Shown one piece after another: positions 1-10,450 of a DNA stretch of 64,000 bases. The number at the start of each line of letters is the position of its first letter. The first letter of the stretch is position 1. The notes below the pieces were generated by a model. It was not told the origin of the DNA and made no database searches. It worked only from the letters and a program-made list of their open reading frames with translations. This DNA is from Adiantum capillus-veneris (lineage: Eukaryota; Streptophyta; Polypodiopsida; Polypodiales; Pteridaceae). The stretch spans positions 137,930,029 to 137,994,028 of the forward strand of contig CM043964.1 in the NCBI GenBank assembly GCA_014529385.2, given 5' to 3'. The translations under genes and the position numbers were made by a program.

Positions 1-403
1 TCCTCATGCCATGATGCTAGGGCGGCCATGGACTTACATTCAAAGAAATGCTGGATGCGAGGAAGTAGAGAAAAATGTCGCAAAACCTTTTGTGGAATTT
101 TTGTTCCGTGAAGATCTACTCGATATCTCTCGGAATCACATTTCGGACACTTCTCCATGTCTATGTATTCCCCTCTGAAAATAATGCAGTCGTTACGACA
201 AGCGTGGATCGAATTGTACGTAATCCACCCCCAAGTTTCGCAGGATCTTTCTTGCTTCCTCTCTAGAATCTGGCATCACATTATCAGCTGGTAGTATGTG
301 CTCTTTGAGCAATCTACACAGTGAAAAAAATGCGGTACAATTGTGTAAAAATCTATCAGATTATTATACATCTAGAGTATTAAAGTAAACACATTGTAAT
401 AGA

Positions 404-939
404 TCACCTAAAAAGCGTTGTAATGCTAGTGTCACTCCTTCCAAACTTTGTCTGCATGTTGAGAAGAACCAGGAGCACCTTCAATCTAGACACACATGCT
501 CCATCATACAATGGCGTATCGGCTTCACTTTTCATATCATCATAGATAAGCCTTTCTGAATCCATGATCGTCTTGATCATTTCATCGATCTCGGGCTCAA
601 ACATTGCCTCGTTGGAAATGTGGTCTGCATGATCATCCCCCGAGCTGTGAGAGACTACATCTTGTGGCCTCACTTATGTTGCTTGACCAAAGCGCCTGTG
701 ACACGTCTATTGGGTTGCAAGATTGCTGCATGTTGGCCAGTGTTAGAGTCCGACGAGTTATAATTGGCAACAACTCGATCTATAATAGATGGATCGAACT
801 CGCCAAGTTTGTGAACCTGCTGCAAAGAAATGTGTCTTGTCCATCGCACAGCATGCTTGCATTGATTACAAGGACATAAGATCCTCGTTGAGAGATAGGT
901 GTTTCGGTTGGATGGCCCCACATCCTCGTCACTACTCAT
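404..939 (-). pseudogene. CACTA transposase (TNPD-type) N-terminal transposase-associated domain, broken
   Basis: Two adjoining minus-strand reading frames (939-670 and 673-404) together resemble the N-terminus of plant CACTA transposases. The first carries ILCPCNQCKHAVRW, matching the cysteine motif of the transposase-associated domain, then HISLQQVHKLGEFDPSI where the family usually has a conserved HL...G...Y stretch. The second carries an acidic linker and ends with LLNMQTKFGRSDTSITTLF, close to the family motif preceding the catalytic domain. The frame change near 670 and a stop after 404 show that it is broken or spliced. The catalytic part would lie left of the window. Family recognition is from motifs only. 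Confidence 0.72.
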
Positions 940-1002
940 AATGAGGGTGGAAACCTTATAACCTAAACATAAATTTAATCTTCTATTGGCATCCTCCGTC
1001 TT

Positions 1003-1005
<3 letters not shown>

Positions 1006-1058
<53 letters not shown>
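1006..1058. repeat. (CT)n microsatellite
   Basis: An uninterrupted dinucleotide CT run of about 53 bases just upstream (minus sense) of the transposase relic, inside the CACTA 5' region. Confidence 0.98.
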
Positions 1059-1061
<3 letters not shown>

Positions 1062-1408
1062 CAGTGTAAACTACCTCACATTCTCTAGTCATGTCCAATC
1101 CCCACACACCTCCATCTAGAGGTGCACGGAGACCAGAAACACCGGGTTATAATCTCGTCTTTATTGGTCAATGCCTATATTTGTGGGTACAAGAAATCTA
1201 CATGCCCACGTCTACATGATAGTGCATGTAGTGGACAAAACCCCTTTGCCTCTTCTCTAGCTGTAGCGGTTCACAGTATCTTAGTATCTTTTCACAGTAG
1301 ATCTTTGTCTGTAGCATGCGGGTACGCCATTCTTGCAATGTAGCTGATGCCTGATCAAAGCACTTAATTCTTACTCTAGATTTGACGGGCTGTGTAGTGT
1401 ATGTGTGT

Positions 1409-1410
<2 letters not shown>

Positions 1411-1457
<47 letters not shown>
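1411..1457. repeat. (GT)n microsatellite
   Basis: An uninterrupted GT run of about 47 bases, preceded by imperfect GT repeats from about 1390. An apparent minus-strand protein of HTHTHT repeats here is an artefact of this run. Confidence 0.97.
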
Positions 1458-1461
<4 letters not shown>

Positions 1462-1736
1462 ACCCTTGGGATCGTCATCTTGCATCACTAATTTCTGTGT
1501 AGGCTCAATTTTCTCTTCCATTGGCTGATCATGACGGCTTATTGTATGGCAGTAGTAGTCGAACATGCAGGTGGGATTGCTGGTCCGCATGGACTGTCGA
1601 GGCTGTGAGCGCAGGAAATTTCCTCATGTAGGAAGACGGAGTCTTTTTCAGTGTTTTTCATATAAGCAAGTGTTTTTCATACAATGCTTAACATCATGAG
1701 CGCACCTTCATTGACATGCACTAAAATCTAACCTAA

Positions 1737-1990
1737 ATTTAAAAAAAGCTAGTCCATCGAACATAAAGCTAGATCTAATTTAATCTTAAATACAAAATAA
1801 ACCTAAATCTAATTTAATCTAACGTAAATCTAAATCTAACGTAAATAAACCTAAATCTAATCTAACGTAAATCTAACTCAAAATAAACCTAAATCTAATC
1901 TAGCATAAATTTGAATGTAATCTAAACTGAAACTCAACATAAACGTAAATCTAAATGTAATCTAACTTAATCTAATTTAAATTTTAACAT
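1737..1990. repeat. AT-rich CTAAATCTAA-type degenerate repeat
   Basis: About 250 bases consist mostly of variants of 'cctaaatctaatctaacgtaa', an irregular short-period repeat with units around 10-20 bases. It contains no coding potential. It lies inside the CACTA element between the transposase relic and the tRNA-like tandem array. Confidence 0.75.
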
Positions 1991-2095
1991 AATCCTTCTC
2001 TCTCTTTGTTTTCTCCCCTTACCACTCTCTTTCGTCTTCTCCCCCTGTCTCTCTCTCTCTTTGGTTTTATTCTCTCTCTTTCTCTTTGTTCAACA

Positions 2096-2740
2096 GGTCT
2101 TGAGTTCAACTCCTTGTCGGGTAGATCTTTAAGGTCTCTTGGGATAGTTTCCTATGATGTTAAAACTCTCTTCTTCTCGGGTGTGTGTGTGCGCCAATAA
2201 AAGAGAAAAATGGTATAACCTTTCTATCACCCAAGTGTGGTAGATTGGTTATGCCATTTCCCTCTTGAATAACAGGTCTTGAGTTCAACTCCTCATTGGC
2301 TAGATCTTTAAGGTCTCTTCAGATAGTTTCCTAGGACGTTAAAACTCTCTTCTTCTCGGGTGTGTGTGTGTGTGTGCCAATAAAAAGAGGAAAATGGTAT
2401 AACCTTTCTATCCCCCAAGTGTGGTAGATTGGTTATGCCATTTCCCTCCTGAATAACAGGTCTTGAGTTCAACTCCTCGTCGGCTAGATCTTTAAGGTCT
2501 CTTGGGATAGTTTCCTACGACGTTAAAACTCTCTTCTTCTTGGGTGTGTGTGTGTGTGGGGGTGTGTGTGTGTGTGCCAATAAAAAGAGGAAAATGGTAT
2601 AACCTTTCTATCACCCAAGTGTGGTAGATTGGTTATGCCATTTCCCTCTTGAATAATAGGTCTTGAGTTCAACTCCTCATCGGCTAGATCTTTAAGGTCT
2701 CTTGGGATAGTTTCCTACGATGTTAAAACTCTCTTCTTCT
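2096..2740. repeat. Tandem array of ~180-200-bp units with tRNA-like box A/box B motifs
   Basis: The phrase 'ggtcttgagttcaactcc' recurs at 2096, 2275, 2459 and 2659, giving spacings of 179, 184 and 200 bases; most length change comes from an internal (GT)n. Each unit ends with a block reading 'gtggtagattggttatgcc', then about 20 bases, then 'ggtcttgagttcaactcct'. That order and spacing resemble the D-arm/box A and T-arm/box B of a tRNA or tRNA-derived SINE. The array lies 0.6-1.2 kb inside the CACTA terminus. Tandem structure is certain; a Pol III origin is inference. Confidence 0.85.
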
Positions 2741-2757
2741 TCTTCTTATTCTTCTCT

Positions 2758-2760
<3 letters not shown>

Positions 2761-2809
<49 letters not shown>

Positions 2810-2906
2810 AATGTGTGTGTATGAATTATTTGTTTATGCATGTGTGTGTGTGTGTGTGTTTTGTTTATGCATGTGCTCTCTCTCTCTCTCTCTCTCAAAA
2901 ACACAA

Positions 2907-2990
<84 letters not shown>
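2761..2990. repeat. Compound (CT)n-(GT)n-(CT)n-(GT)n-(GA)n microsatellite
   Basis: A CT run (2761-2806), GT-rich segment (2812-2860), CT run (2877-2896), GT run (2909-2940) and GA run (2941-2986) follow each other. CT on one side and GA on the other make the block an imperfect inverted repeat able to fold back. Low-complexity reading frames on both strands here are not genes. Confidence 0.95.
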
Positions 2991-2992
<2 letters not shown>

Positions 2993-3194
2993 GGGAAGGG
3001 AACATGAGAGAGAGGAGAGGGAAGGAGCATACCTGGCTCTCCTTCCTCTCCTCAAGTGTGTGTGTGTGTGTGTGTGGAGAAGAAAGAGAGAAAGGGGGAG
3101 ATTGCGGGTTACCTCTTTGCTTGCTTGAGCACCAAAAACTCAGATCTGAGATCTGAGTTTTCGGGCACTTTCGATTTATTTTTTACCCATGTCG

Positions 3195-3307
3195 GCGTTG
3201 TTATGGGCGTCTCTATGAGCGTCGCTATGCTACAAATAAACTAGTGACACCCATAGCGACACCGTGAATTTTCACTTTTAAGCGTCGCACAGCAAGCGTT
3301 GCTAATG
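3195..3307. repeat. CACTA subterminal GCGTYGCTATG repeats
   Basis: Related 11-mers occur at 3195 (gcgttgttatg), 3207 (gcgtctctatg), 3219 (gcgtcgctatg), 3252 (inverted, catagcgac), 3282 (gcgtcgcacag) and 3296 (gcgttgctaatg). They lie within 135 bases of the CACTA terminus. Clustered short motifs in both orientations at this distance are typical of transposase-accessory-protein binding sites in CACTA elements; binding here is inferred. Confidence 0.75.
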
Positions 3308-3329
3308 TAAAGTACCTCTTGTAGTGTTT

Positions 3330-4311
3330 ATCGGGCAAACTTTTTAGCAAAACAACTATGAGGTCTTCTTCTTGCACTAGGGCTTAGACATAAACAAGTT
3401 GGGTTTTAATACTCTTCAATCGGTTAACTAAAGATGTAATGTTTTCATTAGCACGCATAGCAAGAGAGTACAAATCCATCTTTAGACTCATCATTGAATA
3501 CTTAGCTTTAGCACCAAAAACCTTCTCTAGTTGTATCTAGTCAGCGTTTGCACATTGCATGTCATCCAGATAATTAATAAAATCATCTTCAAGAGATGTG
3601 AAAATAATACCTAATGCTTGCTTGTCCTTGCATTGTTGCTCGACAAATAACGCTCTAGTAACTTCAATCAATGTGCCAGCTTCGTCAGTTAATAGAGGCT
3701 TGACCACGCTCCAAAGAGTCTTTTGCATCAAATATCCCTTGACTTTGATTTGCCAGGTATGGAAGCCGGATTGAAGCGAAGGTATTGATTTTCCATATTG
3801 AAGCGCTTCTTGTTGGATACAATTACCGTTGCCAAGCCGATTGAAGCATCTCAAGATATTCTTGAACCGGCAGTAGTTTGCCACACCTTCGCTCTTCAAA
3901 ACTACATTCATCTTAAGATACCCTTTTATTTTAATTCCGTTTGGATTGTAGCTTGTAAATTCTGAGCAGCATCTTGAAAATATGCTGCCAATGTGGAAAT
4001 TCACAATTTGTTGAGCTTGATAGACAGCTTCCAAGATCACTTGCTAGTCGATGAGCACCGGACTGCGGGGTGTGAAAACCCTCTTGCTTGAAGGGTTAAA
4101 TTAGGTTGGACATCTTAAAGAAATAAAGTGTGAACACAAACAAAAAAAAACGATCTCTCTGTGGCAATGAATACAGACGACGACAATGAAGGAGAAGTAG
4201 CGGGCTATCGCGGGCTGTAGGTGGTAAATTAAACGGGCTTGCAGTGTCAAAATTTCATTAGCATGCCAAGGCGTTCATGTTGATGCCGGTTATGCTTGGA
4301 TTGCTGCACGT
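3330..4311 (-). pseudogene. Ty1/Copia gag relic (Copia-A)
   Basis: The minus strand encodes a decayed Copia Gag. The longest open part (4040-3537) contains KVKGYLMQKTLWSVVKPLL and ALGIIFTSLEDDFINYLDD, the usual Gag helical region. Beyond an in-frame stop the same frame continues with QLEKVFGAKAKYSMMSLKM and SLVNRLKSIKTQLV, ending at LLKSLPDK where the CACTA terminus cuts in. There are at least two internal stops. The 5' side leads through a leader to a primer-binding site and LTR at 6749-7717, interrupted by the solo LTR at 4312-6671. The rest of this Copia is outside the window to the left. Confidence 0.75.
4308..4311. repeat. Target-site duplication (ACGT), left copy
   Basis: ACGT immediately precedes the solo LTR and is repeated at 6672-6675 immediately after it. 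A 4-base duplication matches the CCGT duplication flanking the related element at 10939-17014. Confidence 0.75.
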
Positions 4312-6671
4312 TGGATATGGGGAATGGGGGAACACGCTTGGCACAAACACAAGGGCATTTCTATAGCTCAGGGTATCCACAGCACCCCTATCCTCTCAAA
4401 AAACACCTTCAAAGAAACACTTTATACTAGCAGCCCACTGCCTACCCAATTCTTACACCTCACACACTCCACAAATCCACCACACAATGCACACCTACTG
4501 CCACGGACTGTCTCCACCCTTACACACGCTCATAGCCACTCAATCTCACTCTTACACAAAACACCGTCGGTCCGGGGGGGCACACACATCCACACAGTCT
4601 ACACCGAAAAGAAACATGAAAGCAGGAGAAAGAGAAGGGGGGAAAGGGAAACAACAGCAAGAGGAGGCAACGATGGCTTCATTGCACTTCAAAAAGCATG
4701 TACATTGGCTTGCAATGCCATGACCATGGCCATTTTAAAGAAAAAGTTACAAAGGGGCTAGCTTGCTAGAGAACTCCACTTTGCAAGCTTCAAACGGCAC
4801 CAAAAAAGCCAAGAAAAAGGCCCCTAATTTGATCCAATTTTGACTTTTATGGGGGGGGGTCTTTAATTTTTGGAATTTGCATTTTTATTGGTCCATTTGG
4901 CACCTTGATTTGGCATTTTTTGGAAGGGGGAAACCTCTTTACTCTATTTGCTCTCTTCCTCTCTCTTTTGCACTTGGGGGGGGGGGGGGGGGGGGGCAAT
5001 TAGCGATGTCGCTATTTCCCCCTAGGCATTTTTTCTTTATTATCTTCATCTTCATTTTTCTACCCCTTCTGGGGAGCTTTGCACTGCTCTATGGCCTAAC
5101 TTTGACTCTTTCTCTCTCTATCCAACTCCTCCTCCACTTCTCCCTCTATTTTTCTCTCCCTCTGCTTCTCTTTGGTCCAGCTTTCACGTCGCCCGGCCTT
5201 GGCTTGTCCGGACCTTGCTTTTTGCTTTGTAAACTCTGGCGGCCTCCGAGCTCCTTCTCTCCTTTGGGTCTGCCCCCCGGACACTTGGTCTCCCGGTTGC
5301 CTTGGGGCTTTCTTTCCTCCCACTTCGCCACCACAGGATTGCTCCCGTCTGGCTGACTTCCACTCGAGGGATACCCCTCTTAATAGACCCCGGGGAGGCA
5401 TTAGCGATATCGCTAATGCTCTCCCCCACTCCTTGCTTTCAGAAAAGGCCTCTTAAGGCCGCGGGAACAAGTCCCCCGTTTGGGCCCGCTACATCATCAG
5501 TGGACATTACCGCCATCGGTATGCGAGCACGCTACTACGCCACCGCCTTGGCCAACATCTGCCACAAGCTCACCTTGCAGGGCCACCGACCGCCAACGCT
5601 GCGCCAAAAGCGCCCCATGGGCCACCTGCGCAGCTCTCCATAGCTCACGGAGCTCACGGGTGAGGGAGCTCCCCTCTCTCTCCCCCTTTGTGTTCTACTG
5701 AGGGCTCATGGCCCAGCTCATGTAGCCCACTTTATTCACATCAAACAGTGCATGTGGGTCAATTCCAACACCATGTGGCAGTTGCTAGCCCATGGCCTTC
5801 AAGGCCTTTGAAAAATTTGAAGAAAACCCCATAAAAATTTCACTTTTCCCCCTTATCTGGCTTGCCTGTCAACTAGCAATCAGTGATCCAATCACTAAGC
5901 TGTGAAGTTGTTCGCAATCCCCACTTTATTGGCATCGGGCCGTGCAAATCTCCTCATTTTTCGACTCACCTGAGCCCGCTATCGAAGGCCACAAAAAACT
6001 AAAAAAATCATCTGCAAATCTTTCACTCCCCAGGGCTCCCAACTTGATCCTGTCGCATCTTGTTGACCAAGTGTCCGATTGATGCATCGTTGATTTGTGC
6101 TAGCTCCACATGATGCACACTATCATTGAGAACCTTAGTGAGGCCGAAACAATGCCAGATGGCGCATCCTCCAATGCAGGCAAGTGGGCTCATAACTGGC
6201 CCCCGAGAAAAATTCAACTGACCATATCTTGCTAACCTGAGCTCCGATTGGCAATTCGAGAAGACAGGCATGCTCCACAACTCAAGCACTAGACATGTAT
6301 CCACTGACACCTGCCTAGGCCACCTGTCCTCAGCTGCCCTGTCCGTCGGGGATCTGCTACACACTCCACCTTTAAACTTCAGTATCTTGCACACCGAGGC
6401 TCCGTTTGACGAGCTGTCTGGACCGGCTTTTAGAGCACACTAAACACTACATTCTAGAGCCCTAATTTGGCATTTTGAACACCTTCATATACTACCCCAA
6501 TTGAGCCCTCTTTGAGACCCTTGGCCTAAAAAGCCGCTTTAGACATACTTTTTTGCTCCCCTTTGGCTTCGCAGGTGCGTGGCACCTGCCCCAGCCTTCT
6601 GCACTACACTTGCCTGCTGCCTTTGCTTGGCATAGACCACCTCTTAGCTTAGACCAACTTTGGCTACACCA
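4312..6671 (-). mobile_element. Solo LTR (2.36 kb) of the gag-only element family
   Basis: The block begins TGGATATGGGGAATGGGGG and ends TTTGGCTACACCA. These mirror the ends of the LTRs at 10939-12840 and 15100-17014 (TGGAGAGGGG ... TTTGGTTGCACCA). Internal similarity is also clear: near 4335-4450 ('tatagctcagggtatccac' versus 'tatagctcaaggtattcac') and near 6190-6420 ('cgtcggggatctgc' and surroundings). It is more diverged than those two are from each other. No internal region is present and the block is flanked by ACGT on both sides, so it is best read as a solo LTR left by LTR-LTR recombination. It contains a 21-G tract. The many GC-richer reading frames between 4877 and 5700 have no recognisable domain. 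Confidence 0.8.
4976..4996. repeat. Poly-G tract (21 G)
   Basis: An uninterrupted run of 21 guanines inside the solo LTR. The corresponding LTR pair at 10939/15100 does not show it, so it looks like a private expansion. Confidence 0.97.
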
Positions 6672-6748
6672 ACGTCAACAGGCTGGCTTTCCCCTTTGCA
6701 AGCGGGAGTTCTCGCAAAAAGACTCTTCGAGCTTAAGCCCTTGGCGAT

Positions 6749-6760
6749 GCTCTTATACCA
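6749..6760 (-). promoter_or_regulatory. Primer-binding site of Copia-A
   Basis: The minus strand reads TGGTATAAGAGC, one base different from the initiator-Met-tRNA primer-binding sequence TGGTATCAGAGC used by most plant Copia elements. It lies 2 bases from the LTR end at 6763, the expected arrangement. The related site at 33451-33467 in Copia-B is the unmutated form. Confidence 0.75.
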
Positions 6761-6762
6761 GG

Positions 6763-7717
6763 TGTTGAGCTTTGAGGCTATGGAGGGTGGTGATGGCATG
6801 CAGCCATGGTGAGAGAAAACGTGCAGAATGAGAGAGGGAGAGAGAGATAGTCAACATATCAAGGGAAAAAGACACGTTATATTTTTCTAAAAGAAACCTT
6901 ATAATATAAAGCAAAAGTTGTGCCATGCAAACTGGCTCTCTTAACTGCATGCCGGGGAAGATGTTCTCATGGGCTGATACCATTGAAGTCTACCTTGAAA
7001 CCTAACAACAAGAACCTCAAGCACCTTACTCATCAAGAATGACAAGTACCTCAAGCACCTTAGTCACCAAGCATGACAAGCACCTGAAGCTTGGGTCGGG
7101 TTCCCACCTCAAGCACATCCCTAGCTTGCATAAGGTCTAAGGACTTTTAACAGTAACCTTTGGAGGTATTTAATGAAGATAACCCTAAGGTCTTTTAAGC
7201 TCCATTAGATGCATGTTGCTCTTTGATAAACTACCTCCTTTGGAGCCCTATTGAGATGTAACCATCTCTCCTCTCGGTCCCCTGCTGAAATAAGTCTAGA
7301 AGCACTTATTGCACATTGCTCTTTGGTAGACCGTCTCCTTTTGGACCCCTATTGAGATGCAACCATCTCTCCTTTTGGTCCCTTGCTAAGAGGTCTAGAA
7401 GCACTTATTACACATTTCTCTTTGGTAGACCATCTCCTTTTGGACCTCTATTGAGATGCAACCATCTCTCCTTTTGGTCCCCTGCTGAGATAGGTAGAAG
7501 CACATGTCTCTATTCTAACTCTTGTTTCCGTTTATTCTTCCACATTAAATGATCAGTTTAATATGAGAAGATCATTTGGGTTAGCTAGATATTAGGTAGA
7601 AGCACATGTCTCTATTCTAACTCTTGTTTTCGTTTATTCTCCCACATTAAATGATCAGTTTAATATGAGAAAATCATTTTTGGGTTAGCTAGATATTAGA
7701 TTTTTTTATAGACAACA
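6763..7717 (-). mobile_element. 5' LTR of Copia-A
   Basis: On the minus strand the block starts TGTTGTCTATAAAAAAATC at 7717 and ends GCTCAACA at 6763, directly before the primer-binding site. TG...CA ends plus an adjacent primer-binding site support an LTR of about 955 bases. The right boundary is less certain than the left. Parts (7216-7698) resemble, in reverse complement, the block starting at 17662: 'attaaatgatcagtttaat' occurs inverted near 17770 and the 'cctttggatccctatt' region near 17860. The 3' LTR partner is outside the window. Confidence 0.6.
7216..7698. repeat. Two tandem repeats (~100-bp units) inside the Copia-A LTR
   Basis: A unit beginning 'ttgctctttg' recurs at 7216, 7316 and about 7415 (period 99-100), each containing 'ccatctctcct' and ending with 'gaagcacttatt'. 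It is followed by a second duplication: 'ggtagaagcacatgtctcta' at about 7493 and again at 7593, each copy running to 'gttagctagatatta'. The copies differ by a few substitutions and small indels. Confidence 0.9.
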
Positions 7718-10430
7718 TTTGGGCAGATTTTGTCGGAGACAATGATGACAGTGGTGGTGACCATGCAGGTGCCCTTGAGCGGCACACGTGTGCGGATGAT
7801 ATGGCAATAGGTATTGTGGAAGGAGTTCTCATGCGCCCACAATGGGCCAATCTTTTATTGAGGAGGACTGGTGAACTAGGGTTCTCACAGCGCCATGAAA
7901 TCCCCCTAGGGATTAGGAGGTGCTTCACATGCAGAGTGGGAGAGGGGGAGGGTGGAGTGTGACCGAGGTGTCAACACCATGCAAGATATGATAAAAGGGA
8001 GCATGCCAAGTATGTGAAATGGGATGAAAATACTAAAAGAATCTCTAGTTGAGCTGCACGTGCCAGATGAAACAATTTTTGTTTCTTTTTTTCACTCCTA
8101 TAGAGGAGGTTTTTTCAAAAGTCTAACATCTTTTGCCATTGCTAGTGGGTCATCGTGCGACGGACGTTAGTAGCATAGCTATCTAGCACTAACATAATGT
8201 CAATACTTAGGGAAGTGATTCGGATGGGGCACAGAGACTCTTTGAGGTTATCAATCTCAAGAAGTGAACATAACAAGCTAACACAACAACTCAGCATGAA
8301 AATCAATCACTCAATGATTAGGAAAATTTGCCTATGTTCTTTCTCACCGCTCTAGGTCATCACCTCATTTTTGGCATTCGAACGTACTCGAAATGCAACA
8401 AAACTTTAGAAGGAGGCCTAGGACACCTAGGGACACTATCCTACAAAGTCTGGTTGCAATCCAACAAGGTACCAAAATCATGATCCATCATTAAAAAAAA
8501 GTCTTAAAAATTACAACAAATCAGTCCAAAAAGGTCGCTATATGGTCTAGGAACACTCTCCTATGGTCAAAATGACTAAAAACAGTGATTTAAGCACTCA
8601 AATCTGCAATTAAGACTCACAGACACGTAGTTGCAAACCACAACAAAATTGACAATGCTTACACTTAATTGAAAGAGCATGGGAAGAGGAACACAATGCA
8701 AGTTTCGGAATTAAAAACGGATTACCCAATCATCAGTTGCGATGATTACAAGTTTGAGCAGCTTCGTAGCTTGAGCCTACGTACAACAAAGCTCTTTCTT
8801 CTTTTAAAGATAACTCTCCTTTTCACATTAAGGTTATTGACATTTATACCTAGGCTTTCTAAATGGACAGTAGTCAGCTCATATGGACCTTTACAATTAT
8901 CATGATAGAATTACAACTCAAGGAATTGACCTGCTACTCTGGAATCAAGATTTACACAGAGTATCCCTACACTAACTCGGAAAAATAATAGAGTACAAAT
9001 GTGGTGTCTGGCTATGTGTCCGGCCAAGTGGATGCTCGTTCGATCAATTTTCTAACATTCACCCCTTCTTAGCTCCTGTCATCCCTTGACATGACCATGT
9101 TCAGTCTTGTCATAGGGTTGTCTTCAACTTTGTCTTCCTTACTGGTATTTATCTTGGGAAGTGTTTGTTGTTGATGACACTCCCCCTGCCGCTCCCCCCC
9201 CCCTTCCTTGAGTGATTCATATCTCCTCTGTTGTTGATATTCGATTTGAGCTTTGATTGTCGAGGAAACTTTTCTTCTTGTTTTGCATTCTCCTCATTGT
9301 CGTCAGTCTAGGCCGCCATGAAGATGTATTTTGATGTGTTTGAGTTTGTAGAAATGATCCTCTATGGGATGGACTTTGTGATGGGTTTGCTTTCAAGGTC
9401 CACTACAATTTGAGTTATCTACAATAGGTAGCCAATGTTGAAGCACTGTGTGAGCTACATATGGTTATTCTGGATAACTTGCTTGCTAAAGTTGTCATTG
9501 CTTCTTGTTGTAGGCCATTCTTTAACTTCCCCGTGTTTGATGAAGCTTTGTTGTTGTCCCTTTTTGTAATGGAGCTTTAATGTCGCCCATGAAGATTAGA
9601 TATGCCCTTGATAAGTGTGTTGTGATCTGCAGCTATAGCTCCAAGTTGTTGTCGATTGATTTGAGTAGTCACTTCCTTATTGATGATGTAGAAGTAATAT
9701 ATACAAGAAGATGATGATGATGGTTTTTAGATTAGCGTCTAAACCCTGGATGACCAAAGGAAAAAACCTCGGTGGAAAAAATTTACCCTTGGTTAGCACT
9801 CTTATCGGAGTTTAGCATTTGGAATTGAAGTATCTGTCATGCAAGGTGAGTGCTTGGAAGAAACAAAGAAAGAGTGTCTAATGCAAGTGCCGATTATGGG
9901 ACACTCTATATGCATATGAGAAATTTTTCAAACAAAAGCATGTAGTGCAAAAGAGGAATTTGATGGGTGCTTCACGGAACAAATGTAGCACATGTGACAT
10001 CAAGGGACGTTGCAATAGCTTCCACATTTCCAAGAAGGGTTTTCGATGTAGAAGCTTCTCCACTCATACCTCATTGTGCTTAGTGCGTGAGTGCATTTTG
10101 GACTTCCTCCTTCACTTCACCACACATAATTTACATAGACTTCAACTCTTATGCTTGCCTATACCAGCATGAGCGACACATCATAAATATGCTCAACTCT
10201 TCTAGCTTGAGCAGTACCTAGAATAACTAAGATGCCTAGACCAAAGAGAATATTACATGAAGCTTTGGGACTAACGCCTCGCTCATTTAGTGGCTTAGCT
10301 ACCCGACTCTGACTATTATGACATGTATTTTTAATGGCAACTTAGACGTACTTGTTCAAGGTCAGAAACCCAATTCCATACGTTCTGGAAATTTAGGCCT
10401 CTTCCATTGTGTTGGTCTTTGAATGCCACA
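7718..10430. other. Non-coding stretch with a possible LTR edge at 9056
   Basis: I see no convincing gene here. At 9051-9075 the plus strand reads 'ctaacattcaccccttctt', which on the minus strand is a purine-rich GAAGGGGTGA followed by TGTTAG. This resembles a polypurine tract and 3' LTR start, but no second copy was found. Near 9750 'aaaggaaaaaacctcggtgg' resembles retrotransposon leader or linker text. The short reading frames lack recognisable motifs. Confidence 0.4.
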
Positions 10431-10450
10431 ATTTTGTCAAGTAGGTTGGC

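Larger units (their letters stand above)
1..3326 (-). mobile_element. CACTA (En/Spm) DNA transposon, terminal part
   Basis: On the minus strand the sequence beginning at 3326 reads CACTACAAGAGGTAC, the classic CACTA terminus followed by the CAAGA tail common in plant elements. About 2.4 kb inward lies a minus-strand relic of the transposase-associated domain (404-939). Between them are short subterminal repeats (3195-3307) and a tandem array (2096-2740), as expected of a CACTA 5' region. The other terminus is beyond the left edge, so size and target duplication cannot be completed; the 3 bases after the terminus are TTT (3327-3329). The element interrupts a Copia gag, whose reading resumes at about 3330. 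Superfamily assignment is confident; autonomy is unknown. Confidence 0.8.

Noticed and set aside
2600-2700. A functional tRNA gene
   Set aside because: Box-like blocks are present, but acceptor and anticodon stems do not form by eye; it is part of a tandem repeat.
2746-3156. Overlapping reading frames of LSLSLS, RERERE, HTHTHT and CVCVCV on both strands
   Set aside because: They are translations of (CT)n, (GA)n and (GT)n microsatellites. The same holds at 1198-1590, 22966-23338, 37484-38048, 40675-40860 and 63626-63808.
4877-5701. Cluster of overlapping GC-rich frames up to 159 residues
   Set aside because: They fall inside the solo LTR, overlap on both strands, and contain no recognisable motif.
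9051-9075. Polypurine tract and 3' LTR start of another Copia element
   Set aside because: Only the boundary-like text was seen; no second LTR copy and no RNase H coding region next to it, so not called as an element.
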